This document shows, piece by piece, positions 1-6,143 of a DNA stretch of 15,881 nucleotides. The translations under genes were made by a program, and so were the position numbers. Below the pieces are notes generated by a model. It saw only the letters and a program-made list of their open reading frames with translations, made no database searches and was not told where the DNA came from. Position 1 is the stretch's first letter. Every line of letters begins with the position of its first letter. The DNA is from AC-32 sp038236705 (GTDB lineage Bacteria; Actinomycetota; Thermoleophilia; Gaiellales; Gaiellaceae). The stretch spans positions 1 through 15,881 of the forward strand of contig JBBRZN010000045.1 in NCBI GenBank assembly GCA_038236705.1, in the 5' to 3' direction.

Positions 1-4
1 CGCT

Positions 5-39
5 GGGGGGGGGCCCCGGGGCCACCCGGGGGTCCCCCC
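5..39 (-). terminator. GC-rich hairpin downstream of groEL
   Basis: A run of nine G (5-13), then CCCC (14-17), can pair with GGGG (29-32) and CCCCCC (34-39), with T33 bulged; a further GGG (18-20) pairs with CCC (25-27). It lies about 10 bases past the groEL stop and fits a terminator without a U-tract, as is common in high-GC actinobacteria. There is no T-run on the leftward strand, so termination is inferred. The sequence is also at the window edge and homopolymeric, so a sequencing error is possible. Confidence 0.4.
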
Positions 40-48
40 GTGATCGCT

Positions 49-1674
49 CTACATCATGCCGCCCATATCGGGCATGCCGGCGCCGGCCATGGCCGGGTTC
101 TTCTCCGGCGGCTCGGCGACGATCGCCTCGGTGGTGAGGATGTTCTTGCCGATCGAGGCGGCGTTCTGCAGCGCAGAGCGCGTCACCATCGTCGGGTCGA
201 TGATCCCTGCCTTCACGAGGTCCTCGTACTCGCCGGTCTCGACGTTGAGGCCCTGGCCCTTGGGGGCCTGGCGGACCTTGTCGATCACGACGGAGCCCTC
301 GAGCCCCGCGTTGTCGGCGAGCTGGCGAAGCGGCTCCTCGAGCGCCCGCACGATGATCGCGGCGCCCGTCCGCTCGTCGCCTTCTACAGCGTCGAGCTTG
401 ATCGAGGCGGCCGCGTTGACGAGTGCCACGCCGCCACCGGGAACGATGCCCTCTTCGAGGGCGGCTCGCGTGGCCTGCAGCGCGTCCTCGACGCGGTGCT
501 TCTTCTCCTTCATCTCCGTCTCCGTCGCGGCGCCGACCTTCACAACGGCCACGCCGCCCGCGAGCTTCGCCAGGCGCTCCTGGAGCTTCTCGCGGTCGAA
601 GTCGGAATCGGTGTTCTCGATCTCAGCCTTCAGCTGCTTGATCCGAGCCTTGATCCCCTCCGGATCGCCGGCCCCGTCGATGATCGTCGTGGTGTCCTTC
701 GTGATCACGACCTTGCGGGCCTTGCCGAGCTGGCTGATCTTCGTGTTCTCGAGCTTGAGGCCCATCTCCTCGGTGATCACCTCGGCGCCCGTGAGGACGG
801 CGATGTCCTCGAGCATGCGCTTGCGGCGGTCACCGAAGCCCGGCGCCTTGACGGCGACGGCGGTGAAGGTGCCTCGCAGCTTGTTGACGACGATCGTCGC
901 GAGCGCCTCGCCCTCGACGTCCTCGGAGACGATCAGCAGCGGACGACCGGCCTGGATGACCTGCTCGAGCACCGGCAGGAGATCCTTGACCGCGCCGATC
1001 TTCTGGTTCGCGACCAGGATGTAGGGGTCCTCGAGGACTGCCTCCATCCGCTCGGCATCGGTGATCATGTAGGGCGAGAGGTAGCCCTTGTCGAACTGCA
1101 TGCCCTCGGTGAACTCGAGGTCGAGGCCGAAGGTCTGGCCCTCCTCGACGTTCACGACGCCGTCCTTGCCGACCTTGTCGATCGCTTCCGCGATCACGTC
1201 GCCGATCTCGCGGTCACGCGAGGACACGGTCGCCACACGGGCGATGTCCTCCTTGCCGGAGATCTCCTTGGACTGCTTCTTCAAGGCCTCGACGACCTGG
1301 TCGACCGCGGACTCGATGCCGCGCTTGAGGCCGAGCGGGTTCGCGCCCGCCGCGACGTTCTTCAGGCCCTCCCGGACGATGGCCTGCGCCAGAACGGTCG
1401 CCGTCGTGGTGCCGTCGCCGGCCACGTCGTTGGTCGCGGTCGCGACCTCGCGGACGAGCTGGGCGCCCTGGTTCTCGAACACGTCCTCGACCTCGATCTC
1501 ACGGGCGATGGTCACGCCGTCGTTCGTGATCGTGGGTGCGCCGAACTTCTTGTCCAGCACGACGTAGCGGCCCTTGGGACCAAGGGTCACCTTGACCGCG
1601 TCGGCGAGGACGTTCACACCGCGCTCTAGCGCGCGCCGCGCGTCCTCGTTGAACTTCAACTCCTTGTGTGCCAT
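49..1674 (-). CDS. groEL: Chaperonin GroEL (Hsp60, 60 kDa)
   Basis: ATP-driven cytosolic folding chaperone that forms a double heptameric ring and works with GroES. The 541 residues match the family's usual length. Visible hallmarks are the ATP-site segment NDGVT with Asp52, the phosphate-binding GDGTTTAT near residues 87-94, the EEGIVPGGG segment near 405, and the flexible C-terminal tail ending MPDMGGMM. That Gly-Met tail is the canonical housekeeping type, not the His-rich tail of the actinobacterial GroEL1 paralogue. The ATG is preceded by a strong Shine-Dalgarno (GGAGGAG, about 5 nt away). It lies 27 bp after groES on the same strand and is almost surely co-transcribed from the CIRCE-controlled promoter. 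Nothing is truncated. Identification is secure. Confidence 0.98.
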   Translation of the reverse strand: MAHKELKFNEDARRALERGVNVLADAVKVTLGPKGRYVVLDKKFGAPTITNDGVTIAREIEVEDVFENQGAQLVREVATATNDVAGDGTTTATVLAQAIVREGLKNVAAGANPLGLKRGIESAVDQVVEALKKQSKEISGKEDIARVATVSSRDREIGDVIAEAIDKVGKDGVVNVEEGQTFGLDLEFTEGMQFDKGYLSPYMITDAERMEAVLEDPYILVANQKIGAVKDLLPVLEQVIQAGRPLLIVSEDVEGEALATIVVNKLRGTFTAVAVKAPGFGDRRKRMLEDIAVLTGAEVITEEMGLKLENTKISQLGKARKVVITKDTTTIIDGAGDPEGIKARIKQLKAEIENTDSDFDREKLQERLAKLAGGVAVVKVGAATETEMKEKKHRVEDALQATRAALEEGIVPGGGVALVNAAASIKLDAVEGDERTGAAIIVRALEEPLRQLADNAGLEGSVVIDKVRQAPKGQGLNVETGEYEDLVKAGIIDPTMVTRSALQNAASIGKNILTTEAIVAEPPEKNPAMAGAGMPDMGGMM

Positions 1675-1701
1675 TCAGTCTCCTCCGTTGAGCCGCGGGC
1701 G

Positions 1702-2043
1702 TCAGGCAGACGCCCCGGCCAGTTCCTTCTTCTTCTTCGAACCCTTCGCGCCAGCGCCGACGACCTTTGCCAGGACGTCCGTCTCGCGCAGAACCAGCAC
1801 CTCGTCGGTGCCGAGCTTGATCTCCGTGCCGCCGTACTTGGAGAAGATGATCTCGTCGCCCACGGCAACGTCCATCGCGACGATCTCGCCCTTGTCGTTG
1901 CGGCCGCCCGGGCCCACTGCGAGCACGCGGCCGCGCTGGGGCTTCTCCTTAGCGGTGTCGGGCAGGACGATCCCGCTCGCCGTCGTCTCCTCGTCTTCCA
2001 GAGCCTCGACGATCAGGCGGTCGCCCAGTGGCTGTAGATTCAT
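1702..2043 (-). CDS. groES: Co-chaperonin GroES (Hsp10)
   Basis: Heptameric lid that caps GroEL and triggers folding in the closed chamber. The start MNLQPLGDRL at 2043 is chosen because it is the conserved family N-terminus and follows AAAGGAGG by 6 nt; the longer frame back to 2091 would run into the CIRCE operator. The mobile loop (TTASGIVLPDTAKEKPQRG, about residues 20-38) that binds GroEL is present, as is the KYGGTEIK segment. The protein is 113 residues against a usual 95-100: beyond the normal final strand (VLAKV) it carries about 17 extra residues with a KGSKKKK stretch. First gene of the groESL operon. Confidence 0.96.
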   Translation of the reverse strand: MNLQPLGDRLIVEALEDEETTASGIVLPDTAKEKPQRGRVLAVGPGGRNDKGEIVAMDVAVGDEIIFSKYGGTEIKLGTDEVLVLRETDVLAKVVGAGAKGSKKKKELAGASA

Positions 2044-2086
2044 CCAGCCCTCCTTTGGTTTTTCCTTTGACTTTGTGACAGTACCT

Positions 2087-2109
2087 GGCACTCTCGGGTC
2101 GCGAGTGCC
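2087..2109 (-). promoter_or_regulatory. CIRCE operator (HrcA site) of groESL
   Basis: Perfect inverted repeat GGCACTC - 9 nt - GAGTGCC. This is the core of the CIRCE element (GCACTC-N9-GAGTGC), bound by the heat-shock repressor HrcA. It sits 44 bp upstream of the groES start and overlaps the expected transcription start. Regulation by HrcA is inferred from the site; hrcA itself is not in the window. Confidence 0.93.
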
Positions 2110-2114
2110 GGGGC

Positions 2115-2120
2115 AGTTTA
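2115..2120 (-). promoter_or_regulatory. Putative -10 element of the groESL promoter
   Basis: TAAACT on the leftward strand fits the actinobacterial TANNNT -10 pattern and lies 5 bp upstream of CIRCE, so transcription would start inside the operator. No convincing -35 hexamer is visible at 17-18 bp. The same hexamer occurs in front of the gene starting at 4999. Confidence 0.45.
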
Positions 2121-2186
2121 GCGCCTCTGCGCAGGCTCGGGCGAGGGAGCGCCACCTTGTGGCTGCCGTCTGTTACAAACGGGAGC

Positions 2187-2627
2187 GTGAAAAGAGAGTT
2201 CTCGGCCGGCGGCGTCCTGGCGCGGCGGCTGCGGGGACGCTGGGTCTTCGCGGCGATCCGCCCGGACGGCAAGGAGCCGGGCGTCTGGGCGCTGCCGAAG
2301 GGGCTGATCGGGCGGGGCGAGACCCCCGAGGAGACGGCGGTCCGCGAGGTCGCCGAGGAAACGGGCGCCGAGGGCCGCCTCGTCGGGAAGCTCGGCGACG
2401 TGCGCTACGTCTACACCTGGGGCGGCGAGCGCATCTTCAAGGTCGTGAGCTTTTACCTCCTGCGCTACTCGCGCGGCCGACTGGGCGAGCTGCCGCCGGC
2501 GACGGCGCACGAGGTCGCCGAAGTCCGCTGGCTGCCGCTCGAGGAGGGCCCGAAGCTACTCGCCTACAAGGGCGAGCGCGAGATGGCCGGGCGCGCGCTC
2601 GCCTCCGTGCGCGGTGGCGCACTATGA
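2187..2627 (+). CDS. Nudix hydrolase
   Basis: Hydrolase of nucleoside diphosphates linked to another moiety; the exact substrate cannot be read from the sequence. A complete Nudix box G-x5-E-x7-REV-x-EE-x-GA spans residues 39-61, with metal-binding Glu54, Glu57 and Glu58. Around it are the usual N-terminal strand (SAGGVLARR) and C-terminal VRWLPLEEG segment. At 146 residues it has one domain and nothing extra. The GTG at 2187 is chosen because the conserved part begins right there (VKREFSAGGV); GGGAG precedes it by only 1 nt, so the start is not well supported, and a TTG at 2157 is the alternative. It is divergent from groES (143 bp apart) and first in a rightward group with the ASCH and OCD-family genes. 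Confidence 0.9.
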   Translation: MKREFSAGGVLARRLRGRWVFAAIRPDGKEPGVWALPKGLIGRGETPEETAVREVAEETGAEGRLVGKLGDVRYVYTWGGERIFKVVSFYLLRYSRGRLGELPPATAHEVAEVRWLPLEEGPKLLAYKGEREMAGRALASVRGGAL

Positions 2628-2661
2628 TTCTGCCCGCCCCGTGCCAGGAGACGACGACGCC

Positions 2662-3009
2662 GTGTATGCCCTGAACTTCTACTCGCCCATGGTCGCGGAC
2701 CAGCTTCGCAGCGGCCGCAAGACCGCCACGATCCGGCTCGGGGACAAGTCGCGCAAGTACCGCAAGGGGATGATCGTCCAGGTCCTGGCCGGGACGCGCT
2801 TCAGCCCGCGGCAGCGGATCTTCGACGCGGTGATCGACAAGGTCGAGGTGAAGACGCTCGCAGAGCTCTCGCCGCGCGAGATCGAGCACGACAACCCCGA
2901 GATCCGCCGGGTGGAGGACATCGCAGCCTTCCTCGGCCAGCTCTACAACCGTGAGGTCGCCCAGGAGGACGTCGTCACGGTGATTCGCTTCTCCGAAATC
3001 AAGGGGTAG
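2662..3009 (+). CDS. ASCH-domain protein, YqfB-like (possible N4-acetylcytidine amidohydrolase)
   Basis: Small 115-residue single-domain protein of the ASCH fold, related to PUA domains and RNA- or nucleoside-binding. The segment RKTATIR (residues 19-25) matches the RKTxTIR motif of E. coli YqfB, where, from memory, Lys21, Thr24 and Glu74 are the catalytic residues for removing acetate from N4-acetylcytidine. Here Lys20, Thr23 and a Glu in the RRVEDIAAFLGQLY helix (Glu85) lie at equivalent places. The match to YqfB activity is inferred from these residues. The GTG at 2662 follows AGGAG by 11 nt and begins right at the domain; a GTG at 2614 would add 16 residues and overlap the Nudix gene by 14 nt. 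The next gene follows after 2 nt, indicating one operon. Confidence 0.78.
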   Translation: MYALNFYSPMVADQLRSGRKTATIRLGDKSRKYRKGMIVQVLAGTRFSPRQRIFDAVIDKVEVKTLAELSPREIEHDNPEIRRVEDIAAFLGQLYNREVAQEDVVTVIRFSEIKG

Positions 3010-3011
3010 CC

Positions 3012-3911
3012 CTGCTCGTCCTCTCCCAGGAGGAGGTTCGCCGGCTCCTCGACGTCGAGCTGCTGCTCGACGCTCTCGAGCGCGCCTTCGTCGAGCTGAG
3101 CGCGGGCCGCGCCTCGGTGCCGCCGCGCACGGCCGCCTTCTCCGAGCACGGCCTCCTCGGGGCGATGCCGGGCTACGTGGACGGCGTCCTGGCGGCGAAG
3201 CTCGTCACGCTCTTCCCGGGGCACGAGCCTTCGCACCAGGCGCTGATCGCGGTCTTCGACGCAGAGACCGGAACACCCGTCGCTGTGCTGGACGGCACGC
3301 ACATCACCGCAGTGCGCACCGGGGCGAGCTCGGCGGTGGCCACGCGCGTCCTCGCGCGCGAGGACGCGCGGGTGCTCGCGGTCCTCGGCGCCGGTGTCCA
3401 GGGGCGCTCGCACCTCGACGCCGTCGGGCGCGTGCGCGACTTCGCCGAGCTGCGCATCGCCAGCCGCAACCCCGAGCACGCGCAGGCGCTAGCCGAGGAA
3501 ACCGGTGCGACCGCGGTCGGCTCGTTCGAGGAGGCGGTCCGCGGAGCCGACGTGGTCTGCGCCTGCACGAGCTCGGCCGAGCCGGTGCTCCGGCGCGAGT
3601 GGCTTGCCCCCGGCACGCACGTCACCTCCGTCGGAGCCTCGATGGACGGGCCGGAGCTCGACCGGGAGACCGTCACAGCCGGGCTCCTGGTGATCGAGTC
3701 GCGCATCGCCTTCCAGCCGCCGCCGGCGGGCTCGCACGAGCTGCAGGGGCTCGAGCCCTCAGAGGCGGTCGAGCTGGGCGAGGTGCTGGCCGGAGACCAC
3801 CCGGGCCGCACGTCGGCCGAGCAGATCACCGTCTACAAGTCGATGGGCCACGCCGTCGAGGACGCGGCCGCTGCCGCCCTCGTGCTCAAACGGGCGAGAA
3901 CTGGAAGCTGA
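3012..3911 (+). CDS. Ornithine cyclodeaminase / mu-crystallin family oxidoreductase
   Basis: NAD(P)H-dependent enzyme family that includes ornithine cyclodeaminase, alanine dehydrogenase, ketimine reductase and mu-crystallin. From CTG 3012 it has 299 residues, the family norm. Visible are the dinucleotide-binding GAGVQG (from residue 126), the substrate-site lysine in AAKLVT (Lys63), the HITAVRTGA helix and the C-terminal TVYKSMGHAVED. Where ornithine cyclodeaminase has its catalytic Asp (GGD/GAD-PGK), this protein reads VGASMDGPELD, like mu-crystallin; a ketimine or pyrroline-2-carboxylate reductase role is therefore more likely than cyclodeaminase. The conserved N-terminal helix (VLSQEEVRRLLD...) is encoded upstream of the first GTG (3117), and no ATG, GTG or TTG precedes it in frame. 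CTG at 3012, 5 nt after AAGGGG, is my start. Confidence 0.88.
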   Translation: MLVLSQEEVRRLLDVELLLDALERAFVELSAGRASVPPRTAAFSEHGLLGAMPGYVDGVLAAKLVTLFPGHEPSHQALIAVFDAETGTPVAVLDGTHITAVRTGASSAVATRVLAREDARVLAVLGAGVQGRSHLDAVGRVRDFAELRIASRNPEHAQALAEETGATAVGSFEEAVRGADVVCACTSSAEPVLRREWLAPGTHVTSVGASMDGPELDRETVTAGLLVIESRIAFQPPPAGSHELQGLEPSEAVELGEVLAGDHPGRTSAEQITVYKSMGHAVEDAAAAALVLKRARTGS

Positions 3912-3947
3912 GGGCACGCTGTCGGCGACCACCAAGCGTGCAGCGGA

Positions 3948-3962
3948 GCCCGCGGAGCGGGC
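3948..3962. repeat. Short perfect hairpin between convergent genes
   Basis: GCCCGC - GGA - GCGGGC, a perfect 6-bp stem with a 3-nt loop, in the 65-bp gap between the convergent OCD-family gene and the zinc-ribbon gene. It may help end transcription from either side, though no T-run follows. The surrounding GCGGAGCC resembles the left end of the 31-bp repeats at 4278 and 10212. Confidence 0.45.
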
Positions 3963-3976
3963 GCAGTCTGCGCTGG

Positions 3977-4255
3977 TTAGGCCGTAGGCCGTCTAATCCT
4001 GACGCCGAACTGCTCGGGCGGCCGCAGCTCGCCGCCGCAGGCCTCGCACTCGACGGCGAACGCCGAGCTGAACCGCGCGCCGCAGGCCGAGCATTGGGAG
4101 CGAATCTCGCCGCCGCACTGCGGGCACGCGGCTGGCAACTCGTCCACGAAGTCCTCGAAGTAGCGCTGCACGAAGCCGCAGCCGAGGCAGAAGGCGACCC
4201 AGTCGCCGAGGGTCTTGCGCCGCTCCTCCTGAATCCAGTTCTTCGCTTTACCCAC
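3977..4255 (-). CDS. Small double zinc-ribbon protein
   Basis: Hypothetical 92-residue protein, no specific function recognised. It has four CxxC pairs at residues 23-26 (CLGC), 44-47 (CPQC), 55-58 (CSAC) and 70-73 (CEAC), which would form two zinc ribbons; the N-terminus is basic and helical (GKAKNWIQEERRKTLGDW). Such double zinc ribbons usually bind nucleic acid or partner proteins, but that is only family-level inference. The GTG at 4255 is chosen because upstream sequence becomes a dispersed palindromic repeat; it lacks a clear Shine-Dalgarno. A TTG at 4339, about 10 nt after GGAG, would give 120 residues and is a real alternative. It is in the same direction as the LURP-like gene upstream, separated by 132 bp of hairpins and repeats. 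Confidence 0.7.
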   Translation of the reverse strand: MGKAKNWIQEERRKTLGDWVAFCLGCGFVQRYFEDFVDELPAACPQCGGEIRSQCSACGARFSSAFAVECEACGGELRPPEQFGVRIRRPTA

Positions 4256-4277
4256 GAGAAAGAGAGATATCAGTCGG

Positions 4278-4308
4278 CGGCGGAGCCGGGCTTTGCCCGG
4301 CGGGAGCC
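4278..4308. repeat. Dispersed palindromic repeat, copy 1
   Basis: A 31-bp unit with the inner stem GCCGGGC - TTT - GCCCGGC (4285-4301) flanked by GGCGGA and GGGAGCC. It matches the unit at 10212-10242 at 28 of 31 positions, differing in two loop bases and one flank base. It resembles REP-type interspersed elements. This copy lies just upstream of the zinc-ribbon start, or inside its N-terminus if the TTG start is right. Confidence 0.7.
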
Positions 4309-4316
4309 TCGATGCG

Positions 4317-4334
4317 GCCGAACTCGTGTTCGGC
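4317..4334. promoter_or_regulatory. GAAC-N4-GTTC palindrome, possible LexA (SOS) box
   Basis: GCCGAAC - TCGT - GTTCGGC is a perfect 7-bp inverted repeat with a 4-nt spacer. Its core, GAAC-N4-GTTC, is the core of the Gram-positive/actinobacterial LexA box. It lies 62 bp upstream of the zinc-ribbon GTG start. The outer bases and spacer do not fully fit the consensus, so this may be only another hairpin. Confidence 0.3.
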
Positions 4335-4359
4335 TCCAACGAAAAGGCGGCTCCTGAAC

Positions 4360-4380
4360 GGGGGAACCAGGGGTTCCCCC
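4360..4380 (-). terminator. Perfect hairpin downstream of the LURP-like gene
   Basis: GGGGGAACC - AGG - GGTTCCCCC, a perfect 9-bp stem with a 3-nt loop, beginning 7 bases past the stop at 4388. The position suits a terminator for the leftward LURP-like gene, but there is no T-run, so termination is inferred. It could also be an interspersed repeat. Confidence 0.5.
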
Positions 4381-4387
4381 ACTCTGA

Positions 4388-4999
4388 TCATCGATTCTGG
4401 AGCGCGTCCAGCCCGATCCCGAGCGCAATGCCCAGGCGCCGGTCGACCCTCTTCTCGTGGTCGCCCGAGAGGTCGAGCGTATAGACGTCGCGCAGCGACA
4501 TGAACTTGCGCGTGAAGTGCCCGAGCTCGCGCTCGCCGGAGTGGATCAGGAAGTCGTAGGGGATCGGCACGAACTCGCCGTAGGGCGCGAAGTCGACCGC
4601 GCGCCGCAGGATGGCGAGCAGCTGGTTGCGCTCCTGGGCAACGGCGAGCTCCTCGCCCGCCGGCGAGAGGATCCGCCAGGTCGTGCGCAGGAGCGACTTG
4701 CCGAACTGGTGCTCGAGGACGCCGATCGACTGGCCCGCCGGGTCGTGCACGTCGTAGCGCCCGCCGATGTCGATCACCCGCCGGGCTTTGATCCGGAAGA
4801 CCTCCTGCGTCTCGTTCTCGTCGGCGAAGAAGCGGATGTCCTCGCGGAAGGCCATCTTCTTCTGGCGCGCAAATGCGACGGGCGGCCCAGCGGGTGTCTC
4901 GCCGGCTGCGAGCGGCGTGACGCGGTAGAGGTTCACGATCGGCCTCACGAGTTGCTCGATCAGGAAGCGGTCGTACTGCTGGAAATCGCCCTCGGGCAT
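4388..4999 (-). CDS. LURP-one-related / Tubby C-terminal-like domain protein
   Basis: 203-residue protein with one beta-rich LURP-one (DUF567, Tubby/scramblase superfamily) domain across nearly its whole length. Signature pieces are MAFREDIRFFADENE followed by EVFRIKARRVIDIGGRYDVHD, then the repeat-like GVLEHQFGKSLLRTTWRIL. The superfamily binds membrane phosphoinositides or other lipids in eukaryotes; bacterial members are uncharacterised, so lipid or membrane association here is inference. No signal peptide or transmembrane segment is seen. The ATG has no Shine-Dalgarno, but TAAACT ends 6 nt before it, which suggests a leaderless mRNA. It is divergent, by 14 bp, from the UPF0104 membrane protein, which supports a link to membrane lipids. 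Confidence 0.8.
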   Translation of the reverse strand: MPEGDFQQYDRFLIEQLVRPIVNLYRVTPLAAGETPAGPPVAFARQKKMAFREDIRFFADENETQEVFRIKARRVIDIGGRYDVHDPAGQSIGVLEHQFGKSLLRTTWRILSPAGEELAVAQERNQLLAILRRAVDFAPYGEFVPIPYDFLIHSGERELGHFTRKFMSLRDVYTLDLSGDHEKRVDRRLGIALGIGLDALQNR

Positions 5000-5005
5000 G
5001 GCGGG

Positions 5006-5011
5006 AGTTTA
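5006..5011 (-). promoter_or_regulatory. Putative -10 element for a leaderless transcript
   Basis: TAAACT on the leftward strand, followed by 6 nt (CCCGCC) and then the ATG at 4999. The TANNNT form and spacing place the transcription start at or next to the ATG, and no Shine-Dalgarno exists. No -35 hexamer is evident. On the other strand the overlapping GGGAG (5003-5007) is the Shine-Dalgarno of the rightward gene at 5014. Confidence 0.5.
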
Positions 5012-5013
5012 CG

Positions 5014-6096
5014 GTGCCGCGCGTGAGCCCCGAGTCGCCCGCGCCTCCGCTCGCTCCCAGCTCGAAGCCGCGGTCCCGGTCGCGCCTACGAACGTCCGTC
5101 ACGGTTGCGATCGGGCTCGTCGCCGTCGCGGCGACCTTCTTCTTCGTCCTGCCGAGGATCGCCGACTACGGCGACGTCTGGGGCGCGGCCAAGGACCTCT
5201 CCGGAGCGAAGGTCGGGGTGCTCGCCGGGGCGACGCTGCTGAACCTCGTCACCTTTGCGCCTCCCTGGCAAGCCGCTCTGCCAGGCCTCGGGTTCGCCCG
5301 CGCGTTCATCTTGACCCAGATGTCCACCGCGTCGACCTACCTCGCGCCCGGTGGCGCAGCCGTGGGGATCGCGACCTCCTACGCGATGTTGAGGGCCTGG
5401 GGATTTCAAGGGTCACGGATCGCCCTCGCGGCGGCAATCGTGGGTGCTTGGAACCAGCTCGTGCTGCTCACCTTTCCGGTCGTCGGGCTCGCGCTCCTGA
5501 CCCTCACGCACGAGCGCAACCCCCTGCTCGAAACGGTGGCCGCAATCGGCTTGGCAGTGGTCGTGGTCGGCGTCGGCGCGTTTGCGGCCGGTCTCTCCAC
5601 GAGCCGGCTCGCCCACTGGATCGGCGATCTCTCCGCGCGCCTCGTCAACCAGGCGCTGCGGCTGCTGCAAAGGGGGCCGGTCCGCTGGAGCGGAGACACA
5701 GCGGTTTCCCTCCGCAACGAGGCGCTCGACCTCCTGAAACGGCGGTGGCACGTGCTGACGCTCGCGGTGCTCGCCGGTCAGTTGACGGTCTTCGTCCTGT
5801 TCCTGGCATGCCTCCGAACGCTTGGGATCTCGGGACACGAGGTGAGTACAGTCGAGGCATTCGCAGCGTGGTCACTCGTCCGTGTCCTCGGCTCGATTCC
5901 GATCACACCCGGTGGTGTCGGCATCGTCGAGGTAGGAATGACCGGAGCGCTCGTGGGCTTCGGCGGCGACAACGCCGAAGTCGTGGCCGCGGTGCTGGTC
6001 TACCGCTTCCTGACGGTGGTTCCGACGCTCGTGCTCGGGCTCGCGAGCCTGATGGCGCGGCGCCGGTTCCGCGCGCCGGTCGATCCTGAGCAGTAG
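5014..6096 (+). CDS. UPF0104 / lysylphosphatidylglycerol synthase-type (AglD-like) integral membrane protein
   Basis: 360-residue polytopic inner-membrane protein with about eight hydrophobic segments (near 28-46, 65-82, 135-165, 172-193, 246-267, 280-296, 299-317 and 321-345). Family marks are APGGAAVGIA (111-120) and TPGGVGIVEVG (298-308); PGG-x-G-x-x-E is the conserved core of the lysyl-PG synthase membrane domain family (MprF N-terminal half, AglD, YbhN). In known members this region moves or modifies lipid-linked substrates; there is no soluble aminoacyl-transferase half here, so the substrate is unknown. The N-terminus is a Ser/Pro/Arg-rich cytosolic tail. GTG 5014 follows GGGAG by 6 nt; GTG 5023 is the alternative. 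It ends 47 bp before the dehydrogenase genes. Confidence 0.85.
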   Translation: MPRVSPESPAPPLAPSSKPRSRSRLRTSVTVAIGLVAVAATFFFVLPRIADYGDVWGAAKDLSGAKVGVLAGATLLNLVTFAPPWQAALPGLGFARAFILTQMSTASTYLAPGGAAVGIATSYAMLRAWGFQGSRIALAAAIVGAWNQLVLLTFPVVGLALLTLTHERNPLLETVAAIGLAVVVVGVGAFAAGLSTSRLAHWIGDLSARLVNQALRLLQRGPVRWSGDTAVSLRNEALDLLKRRWHVLTLAVLAGQLTVFVLFLACLRTLGISGHEVSTVEAFAAWSLVRVLGSIPITPGGVGIVEVGMTGALVGFGGDNAEVVAAVLVYRFLTVVPTLVLGLASLMARRRFRAPVDPEQ

Positions 6097-6143
6097 TTAG
6101 AGTTCAGCCGTTCGCTCCGTCCCACCATCCCAGGGGAACCTGC

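Noticed and set aside
40..1629. Long open frame on the + strand opposite groEL
   Set aside because: It is the mirror of the high-GC groEL codon pattern: Leu/Asp/Arg-rich low-complexity protein with no family resemblance. groEL is certain.
2044..2091. Longer GroES start at 2091
   Set aside because: It would translate into the CIRCE operator; the ATG at 2043 has AAAGGAGG and begins at the conserved N-terminus.
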